A DNA stretch of 51,184 bases from an uncultured Oscillospiraceae bacterium (GTDB taxonomy: Bacteria > Bacillota > Clostridia > Oscillospirales > Oscillospiraceae), in contig CAAFLG010000032.1 in the NCBI GenBank assembly GCA_900763705.1, forward strand, positions 1-51,184, written 5' to 3'. The notes beneath the pieces are model-generated. The model did not search any database. It worked only from the letters and a program-made list of their open reading frames with translations, and was not told where the DNA came from. Positions 39,954 through 48,124 of the stretch are shown here, one piece after another. The translations under genes were made by a program, and so were the position numbers. Within the stretch, counting starts at the first letter, position 1; every line of letters begins with the position of its first letter.

Positions 39954-40321
39954 AATATGATACAAACCTCGCGTTTCTATTCCGCGAGGCCGGTGCAGCG
40001 CCACACTCCGGCGGCGCTGCACCGGAAGTATAGACCACCTCATCCCCGGCCTGCCGATGGGGGATCGGCGGGCCGGGGAGAGAGGTATTTTCTGCATTTG
40101 CAGTCAGCTACGAATCAATTGTGTTGTGCTGCGAAGGAGGAAGGAGGAGTGTTACCGGCGTAACTGGACCCCATAGCGATACCGAGACAAAAAGCATTAC
40201 CGTAAAACTGCGTTCACCATTCAAAAAAACAACTTGCTATTCCTGCGATACTGTGCTAAAGTATATGCATAGTTATCCATACGAATAGCGCCCCCCAAAA
40301 TTTCGAAAGGTTGGTAACACT
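39954..40321 (+). other. Non-coding region with three hairpins between argD and nhaC
   Basis: No credible gene lies here. Three hairpins stand in a row: CCTCGCG/CGCGAGG (39967-39989), CCGGTGCAGCGCC/GGCGCTGCACCGG (39990-40025), and CCCCGGCCTGCCGAT with ATCGGCGGGCCGGGG (40044-40078, one wobble, loop GGGGG). None has a good T run. A promoter for nhaC follows at 40234-40262. The hairpins probably end the arg transcript or protect its 3' end. Confidence 0.75.
40234..40262 (+). promoter_or_regulatory. nhaC promoter
   Basis: TTGCTA (40234-40239) and TAAAGT (40257-40262) are 17 bases apart, leaving a leader of about 55 bases before nhaC. The match is moderate. Confidence 0.5.
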
Positions 40322-41806
40322 ATGAGTAAGGAAAAACGAATGCCCAAATTGGGTGAAGCCCTATTGACGCTGGCTATCCTGATCGCCGCGCTGGCGGTCG
40401 GTATCGTCATCTTCGGCGTTGACCCGCATGTACCTATGTTTGTCGGCGTAATGGCTGCCGCGATCATGGCACTGCATCTCGGCTATAAGTGGGATGAAGT
40501 TGAAAAGTCCATGATGGACGGTATCTACAAAGCATTGCAGTCGATCTGCATCCTGATCATCGTCGGTATCCTGATCGGCGTGTGGATCAACGCGGGCGTC
40601 GTGCCGACGATGATCTACTACGGCCTGAAAGTCCTCAAACCCGCAATTTTCTTCATTGCCTGCGTTCTGATCTGCTCCATCACTTCGCTCGCCACCGGTA
40701 CCTCCTGGGGTACGATGGGTACCATGGGCGTTGCCCTGATGGGTATCGGCTTCGGTCTCGGCATGAGCCCCGGCATGACCGCCGGCGCGGTTCTCTCCGG
40801 CGCCTATTTCGGCGATAAGATGAGCCCGCTGTCCGATACGACGAACCTTGCACCCGCCATGGCCGGTACGGACGTGATGACCCACGTCAAGGCCATGATC
40901 CTGCCCACCGGCATCACCTATGCCATCACCCTGATCTTCTTCGGCGTCCTCGGCGTGATGCAGTATCACGGCGGCGATGCGGATATGTCCCGCGTGGTCG
41001 AGTTCTCCAACGCGCTGAACGCCGCGGAGGGCGGTATCTTCAACATCAGCCCTGTGCTGCTCCTGCCTCCGGTCGTCGTTATCGTGGCAGTTGCCATGAA
41101 GGTCCCCGCGATCCCCGGCATCACCCTCGGTATTGTTGCCGGCGTTATCCTGGGCCTCATCTTCCAGCCCGGCGCCTGCACGCTCGGTACCATCTTCGAT
41201 TACGGTAAGAACGGCTACTACTTCTCCGACGAAGCGCTCGCCATGTTCGAAGCCAGTCTTTCCCCCGAAACGAGCTACACCATGACAAGACTCCTGGAAA
41301 GCGGCGGTATCATGGGTATGATGTCCTCCGTCTCCATGACGATCATCGCCATGATGTTCGGTGGTATCATGGAGGAGACCCACCAGCTCGAGGTCATCGT
41401 CAACTCCCTCAAGAAGTTCGCCAAGGGCCCTGCGGCTCTCGTTGGCCTGACCGAAGTGACCTGCGTTCTTTCCAACGCCACCATGCCCGAGCAGTACATC
41501 TCCATCGTGGTCCCCGGCCGTATGTATGCCGAGGAGTATCACAAGATGGGCGTGCACCCGTCGGTTCTGTCCTCTTCGCTTGAGAGCGCCGGTACCGTTA
41601 CCTCTGCTCTGATCCCCTGGAACACCTGCGGTGTGTTTATCAAGGATACCCTGAACATCGCTCCTTGGGGCGCCGGCGGTTACGGTCCCTGGGCCATCTT
41701 CAACTGGCTCATGCCCATCATCAACTGGCTGTGCGTGCTGATCGGCTGGACGCTCAAGGATCTTGCGGGCAAGCCCTTCAAGAAGAGCAAGAAGGTCGCG
41801 CAGTAA
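40322..41806 (+). CDS. nhaC: Na+/H+ antiporter, NhaC family
   Basis: A 494-residue membrane protein with 11-12 predicted helices. NhaC blocks include SLATGTSWGTMGTMGVALMG, GAVLSGAYFGDKMSPLSDTT and LSNATMPEQYISIVVPGRMY. It exchanges sodium for protons, but some family members near amino-acid genes may carry amino acids. GAAAGGTTGG at 40304-40313 is the ribosome binding site. Its pairing with an ornithine racemase repeats an arrangement I recall from clostridial ornithine gene clusters. Confidence 0.92.
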   Translation: MSKEKRMPKLGEALLTLAILIAALAVGIVIFGVDPHVPMFVGVMAAAIMALHLGYKWDEVEKSMMDGIYKALQSICILIIVGILIGVWINAGVVPTMIYYGLKVLKPAIFFIACVLICSITSLATGTSWGTMGTMGVALMGIGFGLGMSPGMTAGAVLSGAYFGDKMSPLSDTTNLAPAMAGTDVMTHVKAMILPTGITYAITLIFFGVLGVMQYHGGDADMSRVVEFSNALNAAEGGIFNISPVLLLPPVVVIVAVAMKVPAIPGITLGIVAGVILGLIFQPGACTLGTIFDYGKNGYYFSDEALAMFEASLSPETSYTMTRLLESGGIMGMMSSVSMTIIAMMFGGIMEETHQLEVIVNSLKKFAKGPAALVGLTEVTCVLSNATMPEQYISIVVPGRMYAEEYHKMGVHPSVLSSSLESAGTVTSALIPWNTCGVFIKDTLNIAPWGAGGYGPWAIFNWLMPIINWLCVLIGWTLKDLAGKPFKKSKKVAQ

Positions 41807-41857
41807 ATCAGTTTGTGACCCTACAGTAAAGTCCCTACCTAAAGGAATTAAAAAATC

Positions 41858-42958
41858 ATGACAATGAATCGGAATCAATATCCCTGTGTGGAATTCGATC
41901 TCGATCAATTGGCAGAGAATCTGGCAGCGCTCGTAGAGCGCTGCCATGATTCTCTCATCGAGGTCGCAGGCGTCGTGAAGGCAGTGTCCGCACTGCCTGA
42001 GATCGTGCGCGTTTACGAAGAGAGCGGCGTGAAGTTTATCGCCACGTCGCGTGTGTGCCAGCTGCGCGCCATGCGCGAAGCCGGGATCAGCAAAAAACCG
42101 CTGATGCTCATCCGCATCCCCATGCTCTCTGAGCTTGCGGACGTGGTGGAACTGAGCGATATCAGCCTGCAAAGTGACATCACCGTGCTGCGCGCCCTCA
42201 ACGAAGAGGCAAAGCGGCAGAATAAGATACATGAGGTCATCCTGATGATGGACCTCGGCGACCTGCGCGAAGGCTTCTGGAACGAAGAGGACGCGCTGGA
42301 CGCCGCGCTTGAGGTGGAGCATGAGCTGAAAAACCTGCGCCTTGCGGGTGTGGGCGTGAATCTGAGCTGCTACGGCTCTGTTTTGCCGACCAAGCGCAAT
42401 ATGCAGGCGCTCGTCAGTCTGGCGGCAGACATTGAGCGCGAAATTGGCCGCAAGCTCGACTACATCAGCGGCGGCGCGTCCACCTCGGCCTACATGGCAA
42501 TGAATGGCACGATGCCCTACCGCATCAATCTGCTGCGTCTCGGCGATATCGGGCTTCGCGGAGAGTCGGACAATTTCTCCCCTGATTTTTTGCATAAGGA
42601 TGTGCTGACGATCAAGGCTGAGGTTATCGAGTGCCGCGACAAGCCGAGCTTTCCGGTCGGCGAGCTGGGCGTGGACGCCTTTGGCGAGGTCGGCCACTAT
42701 GAAGACCGCGGCATCCGCCGCCGCGCGCTCGTCGCCATGGGACGTGTGGACTACGGCAACTGCTTCGACCTTGTGCCGCGCAAGGAAGGCGTTGAGATCA
42801 TTGGCGCGTCGTCCGACCATACGATCCTCGATGTTGAAGATGTGAAGGATGAAATCCATGTCGGCGATGTGCTGGAGTTCGGCATCAAGGCCTACGGCCC
42901 GATGGCCTATCTCACGAGCAGCGACGGCGTTCACATGGTCTTTAAGGGTGGAAAATGA
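41858..42958 (+). CDS. orr: Ornithine racemase (alanine racemase family)
   Basis: PLP enzyme interconverting L- and D-ornithine. It is 366 residues, without the C-terminal domain layout of classic alanine racemase. PLP lysine Lys41 is in VAGVVKAVSA. Blocks matching clostridial Orr as I remember it are MLIRIPMLSELADV, MDLGDLREGFW, GVNLSCYGSVLP, SGGASTSAY, GELGVDAFGEVGHYEDRGIR and IIGASSDHTILDV. Two Met codons lie at the start (41858, 41864); AAAGGA is upstream. The substrate is inferred from this similarity and from the arg and nhaC neighbours; other basic amino acids are possible. Confidence 0.78.
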   Translation: MTMNRNQYPCVEFDLDQLAENLAALVERCHDSLIEVAGVVKAVSALPEIVRVYEESGVKFIATSRVCQLRAMREAGISKKPLMLIRIPMLSELADVVELSDISLQSDITVLRALNEEAKRQNKIHEVILMMDLGDLREGFWNEEDALDAALEVEHELKNLRLAGVGVNLSCYGSVLPTKRNMQALVSLAADIEREIGRKLDYISGGASTSAYMAMNGTMPYRINLLRLGDIGLRGESDNFSPDFLHKDVLTIKAEVIECRDKPSFPVGELGVDAFGEVGHYEDRGIRRRALVAMGRVDYGNCFDLVPRKEGVEIIGASSDHTILDVEDVKDEIHVGDVLEFGIKAYGPMAYLTSSDGVHMVFKGGK

Positions 42959-43584
42959 GACCGACTGCAAAAGAATTCTGGGACCGCCGCGCGGCGGTCT
43001 ATGACGCGGACGCGGGCGTTTTTTACCGCGAGGCATACGAGAAAACGACCGCCTGCATGAGAAAATACTTAAAGCCGACGGACACGGTGCTGGACTTTGC
43101 CTGCGGCACGGGCATCGTCACGCTATCGCTCTCGCCGGATGTTAAGGAACTGCGCGGCATCGACATTTCGGATGAAATGATCCGCCGCGCGCAGGGAAAG
43201 GCGGCGGCGCAGGGCATTGCGAACGTCCTGCTGACGCAGACCGACCTTTTTGATGCCTCGCTCGCGCCTGCGAGCTTCGACGCGGTGCTCGCGTGCAATG
43301 TGCTGCTCTATGTCGAGCAGCGCGCGGAGGTGCTCGCGCGCATTTGCGCGCTCCTGCGCCCGGGCGGGATGTTCCTCTCCGCGACCGATTGCCTCGGCGT
43401 GGGGATGACGCACGAGCGTATGCGCAAGTGGTTCGAGTACCGCACGGGCAAGCGCCCCTTCGTTGCCTTCGATACGCGCGAGACGCTGGCGCAGGACATT
43501 CTGCGCGCAGGCTTTGAGATCGTGGAGCAGGAAGATCTGTTCCCCGCGCCGCCCAACCGCTTTATCGCCGCGCACAAGAGATGA
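42955..43584 (+). CDS. SAM-dependent methyltransferase, class I
   Basis: A 209-residue Rossmann-fold methyltransferase. Motif I is VLDFACGTGIVTLSL, followed by GIDISDEMIRRAQGKA and FDAVLACNVLLYVE. The substrate cannot be told. It overlaps the racemase by ATGA and so is probably cotranslated. A terminator follows within 10 bases. Confidence 0.85.
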   Translation: MRPTAKEFWDRRAAVYDADAGVFYREAYEKTTACMRKYLKPTDTVLDFACGTGIVTLSLSPDVKELRGIDISDEMIRRAQGKAAAQGIANVLLTQTDLFDASLAPASFDAVLACNVLLYVEQRAEVLARICALLRPGGMFLSATDCLGVGMTHERMRKWFEYRTGKRPFVAFDTRETLAQDILRAGFEIVEQEDLFPAPPNRFIAAHKR

Positions 43585-43592
43585 AAAAGCAG

Positions 43593-43633
43593 AATAAGAC
43601 CGTCAGGACTGTTGTCCTGACGGTCTTATTTGT
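43593..43633. terminator. Bidirectional terminator
   Basis: AATAAGACCGTCAGGAC pairs with GTCCTGACGGTCTTATT around TGTT, followed by TGTTTG. It serves the methyltransferase on the plus strand and ribU on the minus strand. Confidence 0.85.
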
Positions 43634-43641
43634 TTGATAGG

Positions 43642-44271
43642 TTACTTGTGCAGCAGCGGGGAGAGCGGCTTGTAGATGAGGAAGCACAGCGCCACGTCGA
43701 TCATACCCTTGACGAAGGTGAAGGGCATATTGAAGACCATCAGGCACTCAAGAAGGCCGTTGGTCGAGGGACGGATGGCCTGATACATGCCGATGATGGC
43801 TTCAAGCGGCAGGTGATAGCACACAACGTAGGCGGGGTAGACCACAAAGTAGTTGAGGGGCACAGACAGCACCGCCATCAGCAGCGCGCCGACGAGCGCG
43901 CCGGTGAGGGCACTCTTGCGGGACTTCTTGCGCTGATAGATGAAGCCCGCGGTGAAGGAAAACACGCTGCCCATGATGAAGTTGAAAAGCTCGCCGACGT
44001 ACGCGGACGACGTGCCGTGCAGCACGGAGAACAGCACGTTCTTGAGCAGCGTGACGATCACGCCGTAGATGGGGCCGAGCGAGAACGCCGCGAGCAGCTC
44101 GGGAAGATCGGAGATGTCGAGCTTGACGAAGGCGGGGATGAGCGCGGGGATCGGGAACTCGATGAACATCAGCAGGAACGCGACGGTCGAGAGCATGGCG
44201 GTCACCGTGAGCTTGTGGGTGCGGCTGACTGCGCGGGGTTTGGAGATGGCGCTGGCATTGGATTCGGACAT
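43642..44271 (-). CDS. ribU: Riboflavin ECF transporter S component
   Basis: A 209-residue substrate-binding membrane subunit that works with the shared EcfA/EcfA'/EcfT energy-coupling module, which is encoded elsewhere. It has about six helices. Blocks are VTAMLSTVAFLLMFIEFPIP, LDISDLPELLAAFSLGPIYG, ITLLKN-like VTLLKNVLFSVLHGT and GELFNFIMGSVFSFTAG. ATG at 44271 follows AAAGGAG on this strand. The FMN riboswitch upstream supports riboflavin as substrate. Confidence 0.93.
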   Translation of the reverse strand: MSESNASAISKPRAVSRTHKLTVTAMLSTVAFLLMFIEFPIPALIPAFVKLDISDLPELLAAFSLGPIYGVIVTLLKNVLFSVLHGTSSAYVGELFNFIMGSVFSFTAGFIYQRKKSRKSALTGALVGALLMAVLSVPLNYFVVYPAYVVCYHLPLEAIIGMYQAIRPSTNGLLECLMVFNMPFTFVKGMIDVALCFLIYKPLSPLLHK

Positions 44272-44369
44272 AAAAATACACTCCTTTTTGTCATTTCCCC
44301 TGAAAGAACAAGTCTTCCAAGGTGCATGACGCAAAAGAGCGTGAAAATTGCGTGGTAAATCGCGCGCAG

Positions 44370-44492
44370 CACATCTTCTCTCATCCGGACTGTGACCGTC
44401 GGTACCGGAATTTCACCGGTTCGTGCGATAAAAGATTACCGCTTGCGGACTGTAACCGCCGGTGGGGAGTTTCACCCCGCCTCGAAGACAAG
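44370..44492 (-). promoter_or_regulatory. FMN riboswitch (RFN element)
   Basis: On the minus strand the conserved boxes read GGCGGGGTGAAACTCCCCAC, CGGCGGTTACAGTCCGC, GAACCGGTGAAATTCCGGTA, CCGACGGTCACAGTCCGG and ATGAGAGAAGAT. This is the full six-helix RFN layout. When FMN is bound it turns off the riboflavin transporter. About 100 bases remain before the ribU start for the switching hairpins; a clear rho-independent terminator is not obvious, so control may be at translation. Confidence 0.95.
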
Positions 44493-44511
44493 TGATTCAG
44501 TTGATAGCTTG

Positions 44512-44539
44512 AGTATACGACAAATCTACAAAATGTCAA
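44512..44539 (-). promoter_or_regulatory. ribU promoter
   Basis: Reading leftward, TTGACA (44534-44539) and TATACT (44512-44517) are 16 bases apart, just upstream of the riboswitch. It stands back to back with the promoter of the next gene, 11 bases away. Confidence 0.8.
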
Positions 44540-44550
44540 GAGGAAAATAC

Positions 44551-44579
44551 TTTACAAAGGCGAACGGATGTTCTATAAT
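44551..44579 (+). promoter_or_regulatory. Promoter of the SLOG-family gene
   Basis: TTTACA (44551-44556) and a perfect TATAAT (44574-44579) are 17 bases apart. The in-frame ATG at 44568 lies inside this promoter and cannot be the start. Confidence 0.8.
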
Positions 44580-44603
44580 ATGCAAAGAGAGGAGGCGATG
44601 CCG

Positions 44604-45107
44604 ATGCGGGGAAGACCCTGTTCCTGTGCGTTCACCGGCCATCGGCCGGGGAAGCTCCCGTGGGGCGAAAATGAGAGCGACCTGCGCTGCATCGCGCTCA
44701 AGGCGAAGCTGCGCGCGGCGGTGGAGAGTGCCATCCACGAGGGGATGGAGCATTTTATCTGCGGCATGGCCGAGGGCTGCGACCTTTACTTTGCCGAGAC
44801 CGTGCTGGCGCTGAAGAGCACATATCCGCACGTCACGCTCGAGGCGGCAATCCCCTGTCCCACGCAGGCGGACGGCTGGAGCGAAGCGCAGAGATCCCGC
44901 TACCGCGAGATCTTGAGCCGCTGCGACTATGAAACGATGGTGCAGCAGAGCTACACGCCGGGCTGTATGCAGCGGCGAAACCGCTATATGGTCGATCATG
45001 CGAGCCTGCTGATCGCCGTGAACGACGGACTGCGCGGCGGCACGCGCTCGACGATCGAATATGCCTTCAAGCGCGGCGTGAACGTGCTGGATATCCCGCT
45101 GGAATAG
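44604..45107 (+). CDS. SLOG-family (YpsA/DUF1273-like) protein
   Basis: A 167-residue protein of the SLOG (SMF/DprA-LOG) fold. Blocks are FTGHRPGKLPWG, HFICGMAEGCDLYFAETVLAL, ETMVQQSYTPGCMQRRNRYM and GLRGGTRSTIEYA. SLOG proteins bind nucleotide-like ligands; the B. subtilis relative YpsA affects cell division. I chose ATG 44604 because AGAGGAGG (44588-44595) is 8 bases upstream and the promoter precedes it. The role here is not known. Confidence 0.85.
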   Translation: MRGRPCSCAFTGHRPGKLPWGENESDLRCIALKAKLRAAVESAIHEGMEHFICGMAEGCDLYFAETVLALKSTYPHVTLEAAIPCPTQADGWSEAQRSRYREILSRCDYETMVQQSYTPGCMQRRNRYMVDHASLLIAVNDGLRGGTRSTIEYAFKRGVNVLDIPLE

Positions 45108-45119
45108 AGCAGAAATAAG

Positions 45120-45156
45120 AAAAAGGAGTGTTCTTTTTAAGAACACTCCTTTTTTA
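45120..45156. terminator. Bidirectional terminator
   Basis: AAAAAGGAGTGTTCTT pairs with AAGAACACTCCTTTTTT around a short T loop. It ends the SLOG gene and the convergent DMT transporter gene. Confidence 0.9.
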
Positions 45157-45170
45157 ATGCGATTTGCAGA

Positions 45171-46079
45171 TCAAATATCGAACACGCCCATCACGGCGAT
45201 GCCGATGACGACGAGCAGGATCATCGCGTAGTGCTTCCACGAGAGCTTTTCCTTCAGGAAGAGGCGGCTCCACAGCACGCTTGCCGCGCAGTAGGAGCTG
45301 ATGATCGGCGCGGACATCGCCAGATGCTCCGTATCGGCGATGGCATAGATGTAGGCGAACTGACCGGCCGTTTCGCAGACGGCGCCGATGTACTTTGGCG
45401 CTTCGCGCTTGGGCAGCAGGCGATCCTTCTTGATGAAGACGACATAGATGAAGCACACGACGGCCGCGAAGAGAAACGTCAGCTCGTAGGCGCAGTTCGC
45501 GCTGCCCTCGTTCAGCGTTTCCAGCACACGGTTGTCGGCGAAGGTGCCGGCAGCATCGAGCAGGCAGTAGGCGACCGGCAGGGCAAGGGCAAGGAAGCTC
45601 TTGGAATACTTGCGGTTGCCGTCGGCCTGACGTGCGGCGCGCAGTTCAGGGTCTTCCGTGGCGTCCACCACGCCGAGACCGATCGCGCCAAAGCACACGA
45701 GGATGATCGCGCCGATGGCGAGCGGAGAATAGTCCTCGCCGCCGAGGAAGAGCAGCGTCATCGCGGCGACGAGCGCGCCGGAGGAGTTGCAGATCGGGGA
45801 GGAGACGGACAGTTCGATGTAGCGCAGTCCCATATAGCCGAGCGTCATCGAGCCGATGTACAGCAGCGACACGGGCAGATACGTCAGAATGATGGAAAAG
45901 CTGATGACCGTGCCGCCAACGAAAATTTCATAGGCGGCGTGAAGACCCATCACGGTACCGACGGCAATGACCATCTTGAGGTGGGCGAGATGATCGTCCT
46001 CTCCCTGACAGCCGATCTTGGAAAACAGGTCGCTGCCGCTCCAGCAGAGCAGCGCGATCAGAGAAAGCCAGAACCACAT
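45171..46079 (-). CDS. DMT-superfamily (EamA-like) transporter
   Basis: A 302-residue membrane protein with ten predicted helices in two five-helix halves. It starts MWFWLSLIALLCWSGSDLFS. Glycine- and Ser-rich segments such as YIGSMTLGYMGLRYIELSVS and APIISSYCAASVLWSRLFL fit the drug/metabolite family. The substrate cannot be told. About 150 bases of AT-rich sequence without a clear hairpin lie between it and the next gene on the same strand. Confidence 0.82.
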   Translation of the reverse strand: MWFWLSLIALLCWSGSDLFSKIGCQGEDDHLAHLKMVIAVGTVMGLHAAYEIFVGGTVISFSIILTYLPVSLLYIGSMTLGYMGLRYIELSVSSPICNSSGALVAAMTLLFLGGEDYSPLAIGAIILVCFGAIGLGVVDATEDPELRAARQADGNRKYSKSFLALALPVAYCLLDAAGTFADNRVLETLNEGSANCAYELTFLFAAVVCFIYVVFIKKDRLLPKREAPKYIGAVCETAGQFAYIYAIADTEHLAMSAPIISSYCAASVLWSRLFLKEKLSWKHYAMILLVVIGIAVMGVFDI

Positions 46080-46232
46080 ATAAAATTGTTAAACTCCTTT
46101 GTACTGTTATTTTTTAGATGGTAAAAACAGCGGTACGCGGGGGCGGACGGCGGCGAAAGTGCCGATTGATTGCGGGTGTTCGGCGAATGAGCATGAATGA
46201 ATATTCTTTCTAACGGATTCGAAAAGCAAGGA

Positions 46233-47513
46233 TCAAAGCGTAATGAGACCGGCGTCGAGCATCTTCTGGAGTGAGAGCAGCACGCCGAGCTTGGCATGGT
46301 ACCACGTCAGGCCGCCCTGATAATAGACGGCGTAGGGTTCGCGCACGGGGCCGTCGGCCGAGAGCTCGATGGAGCTGCCCTGCACGAACGCGCCCGCCGC
46401 CATGATGACGTCGGAGTCGTAGCCGGGCATCGGCGCGGGGACAGGGTCGACATAGCTGTCGACCGCGGCGGCAGACTGGATGCCCTTGCAGAAGGCGACC
46501 ATGCCCTCAGGCGAGCCAAGCTCGACGCACTGGATGATGTCGTGGCGCGCCTCTTTCGACGACGGAACGACGGTGAAGCCGAGCTTTTCATAGCACGCGG
46601 CGACGAACACCGCGCCCTTGACCGCGCCGGAAACGACGCTGGGGGCGAGGAAGAAGCCCTGATACAGCGCAGGCATCAATCCGAGGTTTGCGCCGACCTC
46701 CTGCCCAAGTCCGGGGGCGGAAAGGCGGTAGGCGCAGCGGTCGACACACTTCTGCGTGCCGCAGATGTAGCCGCCGATGGGGGCAAGGCCGCCGCCGGGG
46801 TTTTTGATGAGGCTGCCGACGATCATATCTGCGCCGAAGTCGCTCGGCTCGTTCGCCTCGACAAATTCGCCGTAGCAGTTGTCGACCATGACGACGACGT
46901 CGGGGCGCAGCTTTTTGCAGAACGCGATGGCCTCGCCGATGGCGTCGACCGAGATCGTCGGGCGCGGGCAGTAGCCCTTGGAGCGCTGGATGTGGATGAG
47001 CTTCGTCTTATCGTTCAGCGCGCGCTCGATGGCGGGGAAGTCAAAGCTGCCGTCTTCGCGCAGGTCGACCTGTGCATAGCTGACGCCGTACTCCTTGAGC
47101 GAGCACGGGCTTTCGCGAAGACCGATGACCTCCTCAAGCGTGTCGTAAGGCTTGCCGGAGATGGCGAGCATCTCATCGCCCGGCAGCAGGTTGGCGGACA
47201 GCGCGATGGCCAGCGCGTGTGTGCCGCAGGTGATCTGCGGGCGGACGAGCGCGGCCTCGGTGTGGAAAGCGCTCGCGTAGACGCGCTCCAAATTGTCGCG
47301 GCCCTCGTCGTCATAGCCGTAACCGGTGGAGGCGGCAAAGTGCGTCGCGTTCACGCGGTTTTCCTGCATTGCAGCGATGACCTTCACCTGGTTGAGTTCA
47401 GCGATCTCGTCGATCTCGGCAAAGCGGGGCTTGAGCTCATCGAGCACGGTCTCGCCGAAGGCGAGCACCTTTTTGCTCACACCGAGCGACAAATACATTT
47501 CATCTCTGTTCAT
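46233..47513 (-). CDS. Methionine-gamma-lyase-family PLP enzyme (YnbB-like)
   Basis: A 426-residue PLP-dependent enzyme of the family often annotated as aluminium resistance protein. The PLP lysine is in HIQRSKGYCPRP. Other blocks are ITCGTHALAIALSANLLPGD, VDNCYGEFVEANEPSDFGAD, GSLIKNPGGGLAPIGGYICG and VGANLGLMPALYQGFFLAP. The start at 47513 (MNRDEMYLSLGVSKKVLAF) follows GGAGGAG. It overlaps the upstream gene by four bases. C-S lyase activity is the family expectation; the true substrate is unproved. Confidence 0.9.
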   Translation of the reverse strand: MNRDEMYLSLGVSKKVLAFGETVLDELKPRFAEIDEIAELNQVKVIAAMQENRVNATHFAASTGYGYDDEGRDNLERVYASAFHTEAALVRPQITCGTHALAIALSANLLPGDEMLAISGKPYDTLEEVIGLRESPCSLKEYGVSYAQVDLREDGSFDFPAIERALNDKTKLIHIQRSKGYCPRPTISVDAIGEAIAFCKKLRPDVVVMVDNCYGEFVEANEPSDFGADMIVGSLIKNPGGGLAPIGGYICGTQKCVDRCAYRLSAPGLGQEVGANLGLMPALYQGFFLAPSVVSGAVKGAVFVAACYEKLGFTVVPSSKEARHDIIQCVELGSPEGMVAFCKGIQSAAAVDSYVDPVPAPMPGYDSDVIMAAGAFVQGSSIELSADGPVREPYAVYYQGGLTWYHAKLGVLLSLQKMLDAGLITL

Positions 47514-48043
47514 TTCTCCTCCTCCGGCGTGTCGGGAAATGCAACGCCGTTGCATCGTAAAATAAACCGCAGCGGATAGTCGCGGTCGAGATAGTTGCTG
47601 CTGTACCATTCATAGGTTGCGGCGGGGACTTGCCGCAGCTCGGGCGCTTCCGTGCGGAAAAGCTCGAAGGTCTGTCGGTCGCCCGAGAGCAGCGCGCCCA
47701 AAAGCTCGCCCTGCTGCTCTTCATAGAGCCGGGTGAAGCATGCGTCCATAATGAGCGCGCAGGCGCGCTCATCGGTTGAGCCGTAGTCCTCGCGGTGGGA
47801 GAGCCAGTAGAGGAACTCGCGCGGGTCGAGGTCCAAGTGCGTTGTGACCTGCGATAACTTATAGAACGCGGTTCTGTCCTGGCGCTTCAAAACGTCGATG
47901 AGGTAGGCGACAAGCTGCTCGTCCAGTGCAATGCAGTCGCAGAAAACCTCAAAGGCATGCTTGCCTGCGTCGGGGTCGGGCATGGGCGATTCGCCTTCGT
48001 GCGGCTCGGGCAGATCATGCGCCTCATGTTCCAAAAGCTCCAT
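47510..48043 (-). CDS. Uncharacterised soluble protein
   Basis: A 177-residue protein I do not recognise. It is acidic at the start (MELLEHEAHDLPEPHEGESP) and then mostly helical, with a middle part rich in Tyr and Leu (REFLYWLSHREDYGS). ATG 48043 lies 8 bases after GGAGG; a GTG three codons upstream is the alternative. No signal peptide or membrane helix is seen. Its stop overlaps the PLP enzyme start by four bases, so the two products are probably made together. Confidence 0.75.
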   Translation of the reverse strand: MELLEHEAHDLPEPHEGESPMPDPDAGKHAFEVFCDCIALDEQLVAYLIDVLKRQDRTAFYKLSQVTTHLDLDPREFLYWLSHREDYGSTDERACALIMDACFTRLYEEQQGELLGALLSGDRQTFELFRTEAPELRQVPAATYEWYSSNYLDRDYPLRFILRCNGVAFPDTPEEEK

Positions 48044-48124
48044 TTTCCTCACCTCCAGTCTATAATCTTTAACAAAATATCATAGAGTGACGGAAAAATC
48101 AACAAAAAAACAGGAGGAAAGCCG

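Noticed and set aside
39957..40163. 68-codon frame after argD
   Set aside because: It spans the three hairpins, is Pro/Arg-rich, and has no ribosome binding site or family match.
40041..40321. Possible riboswitch before nhaC
   Set aside because: I could not match the region to a sodium, lysine, glycine or T-box consensus, and the likely nhaC promoter lies downstream of the hairpins, so they are probably not in the nhaC leader.
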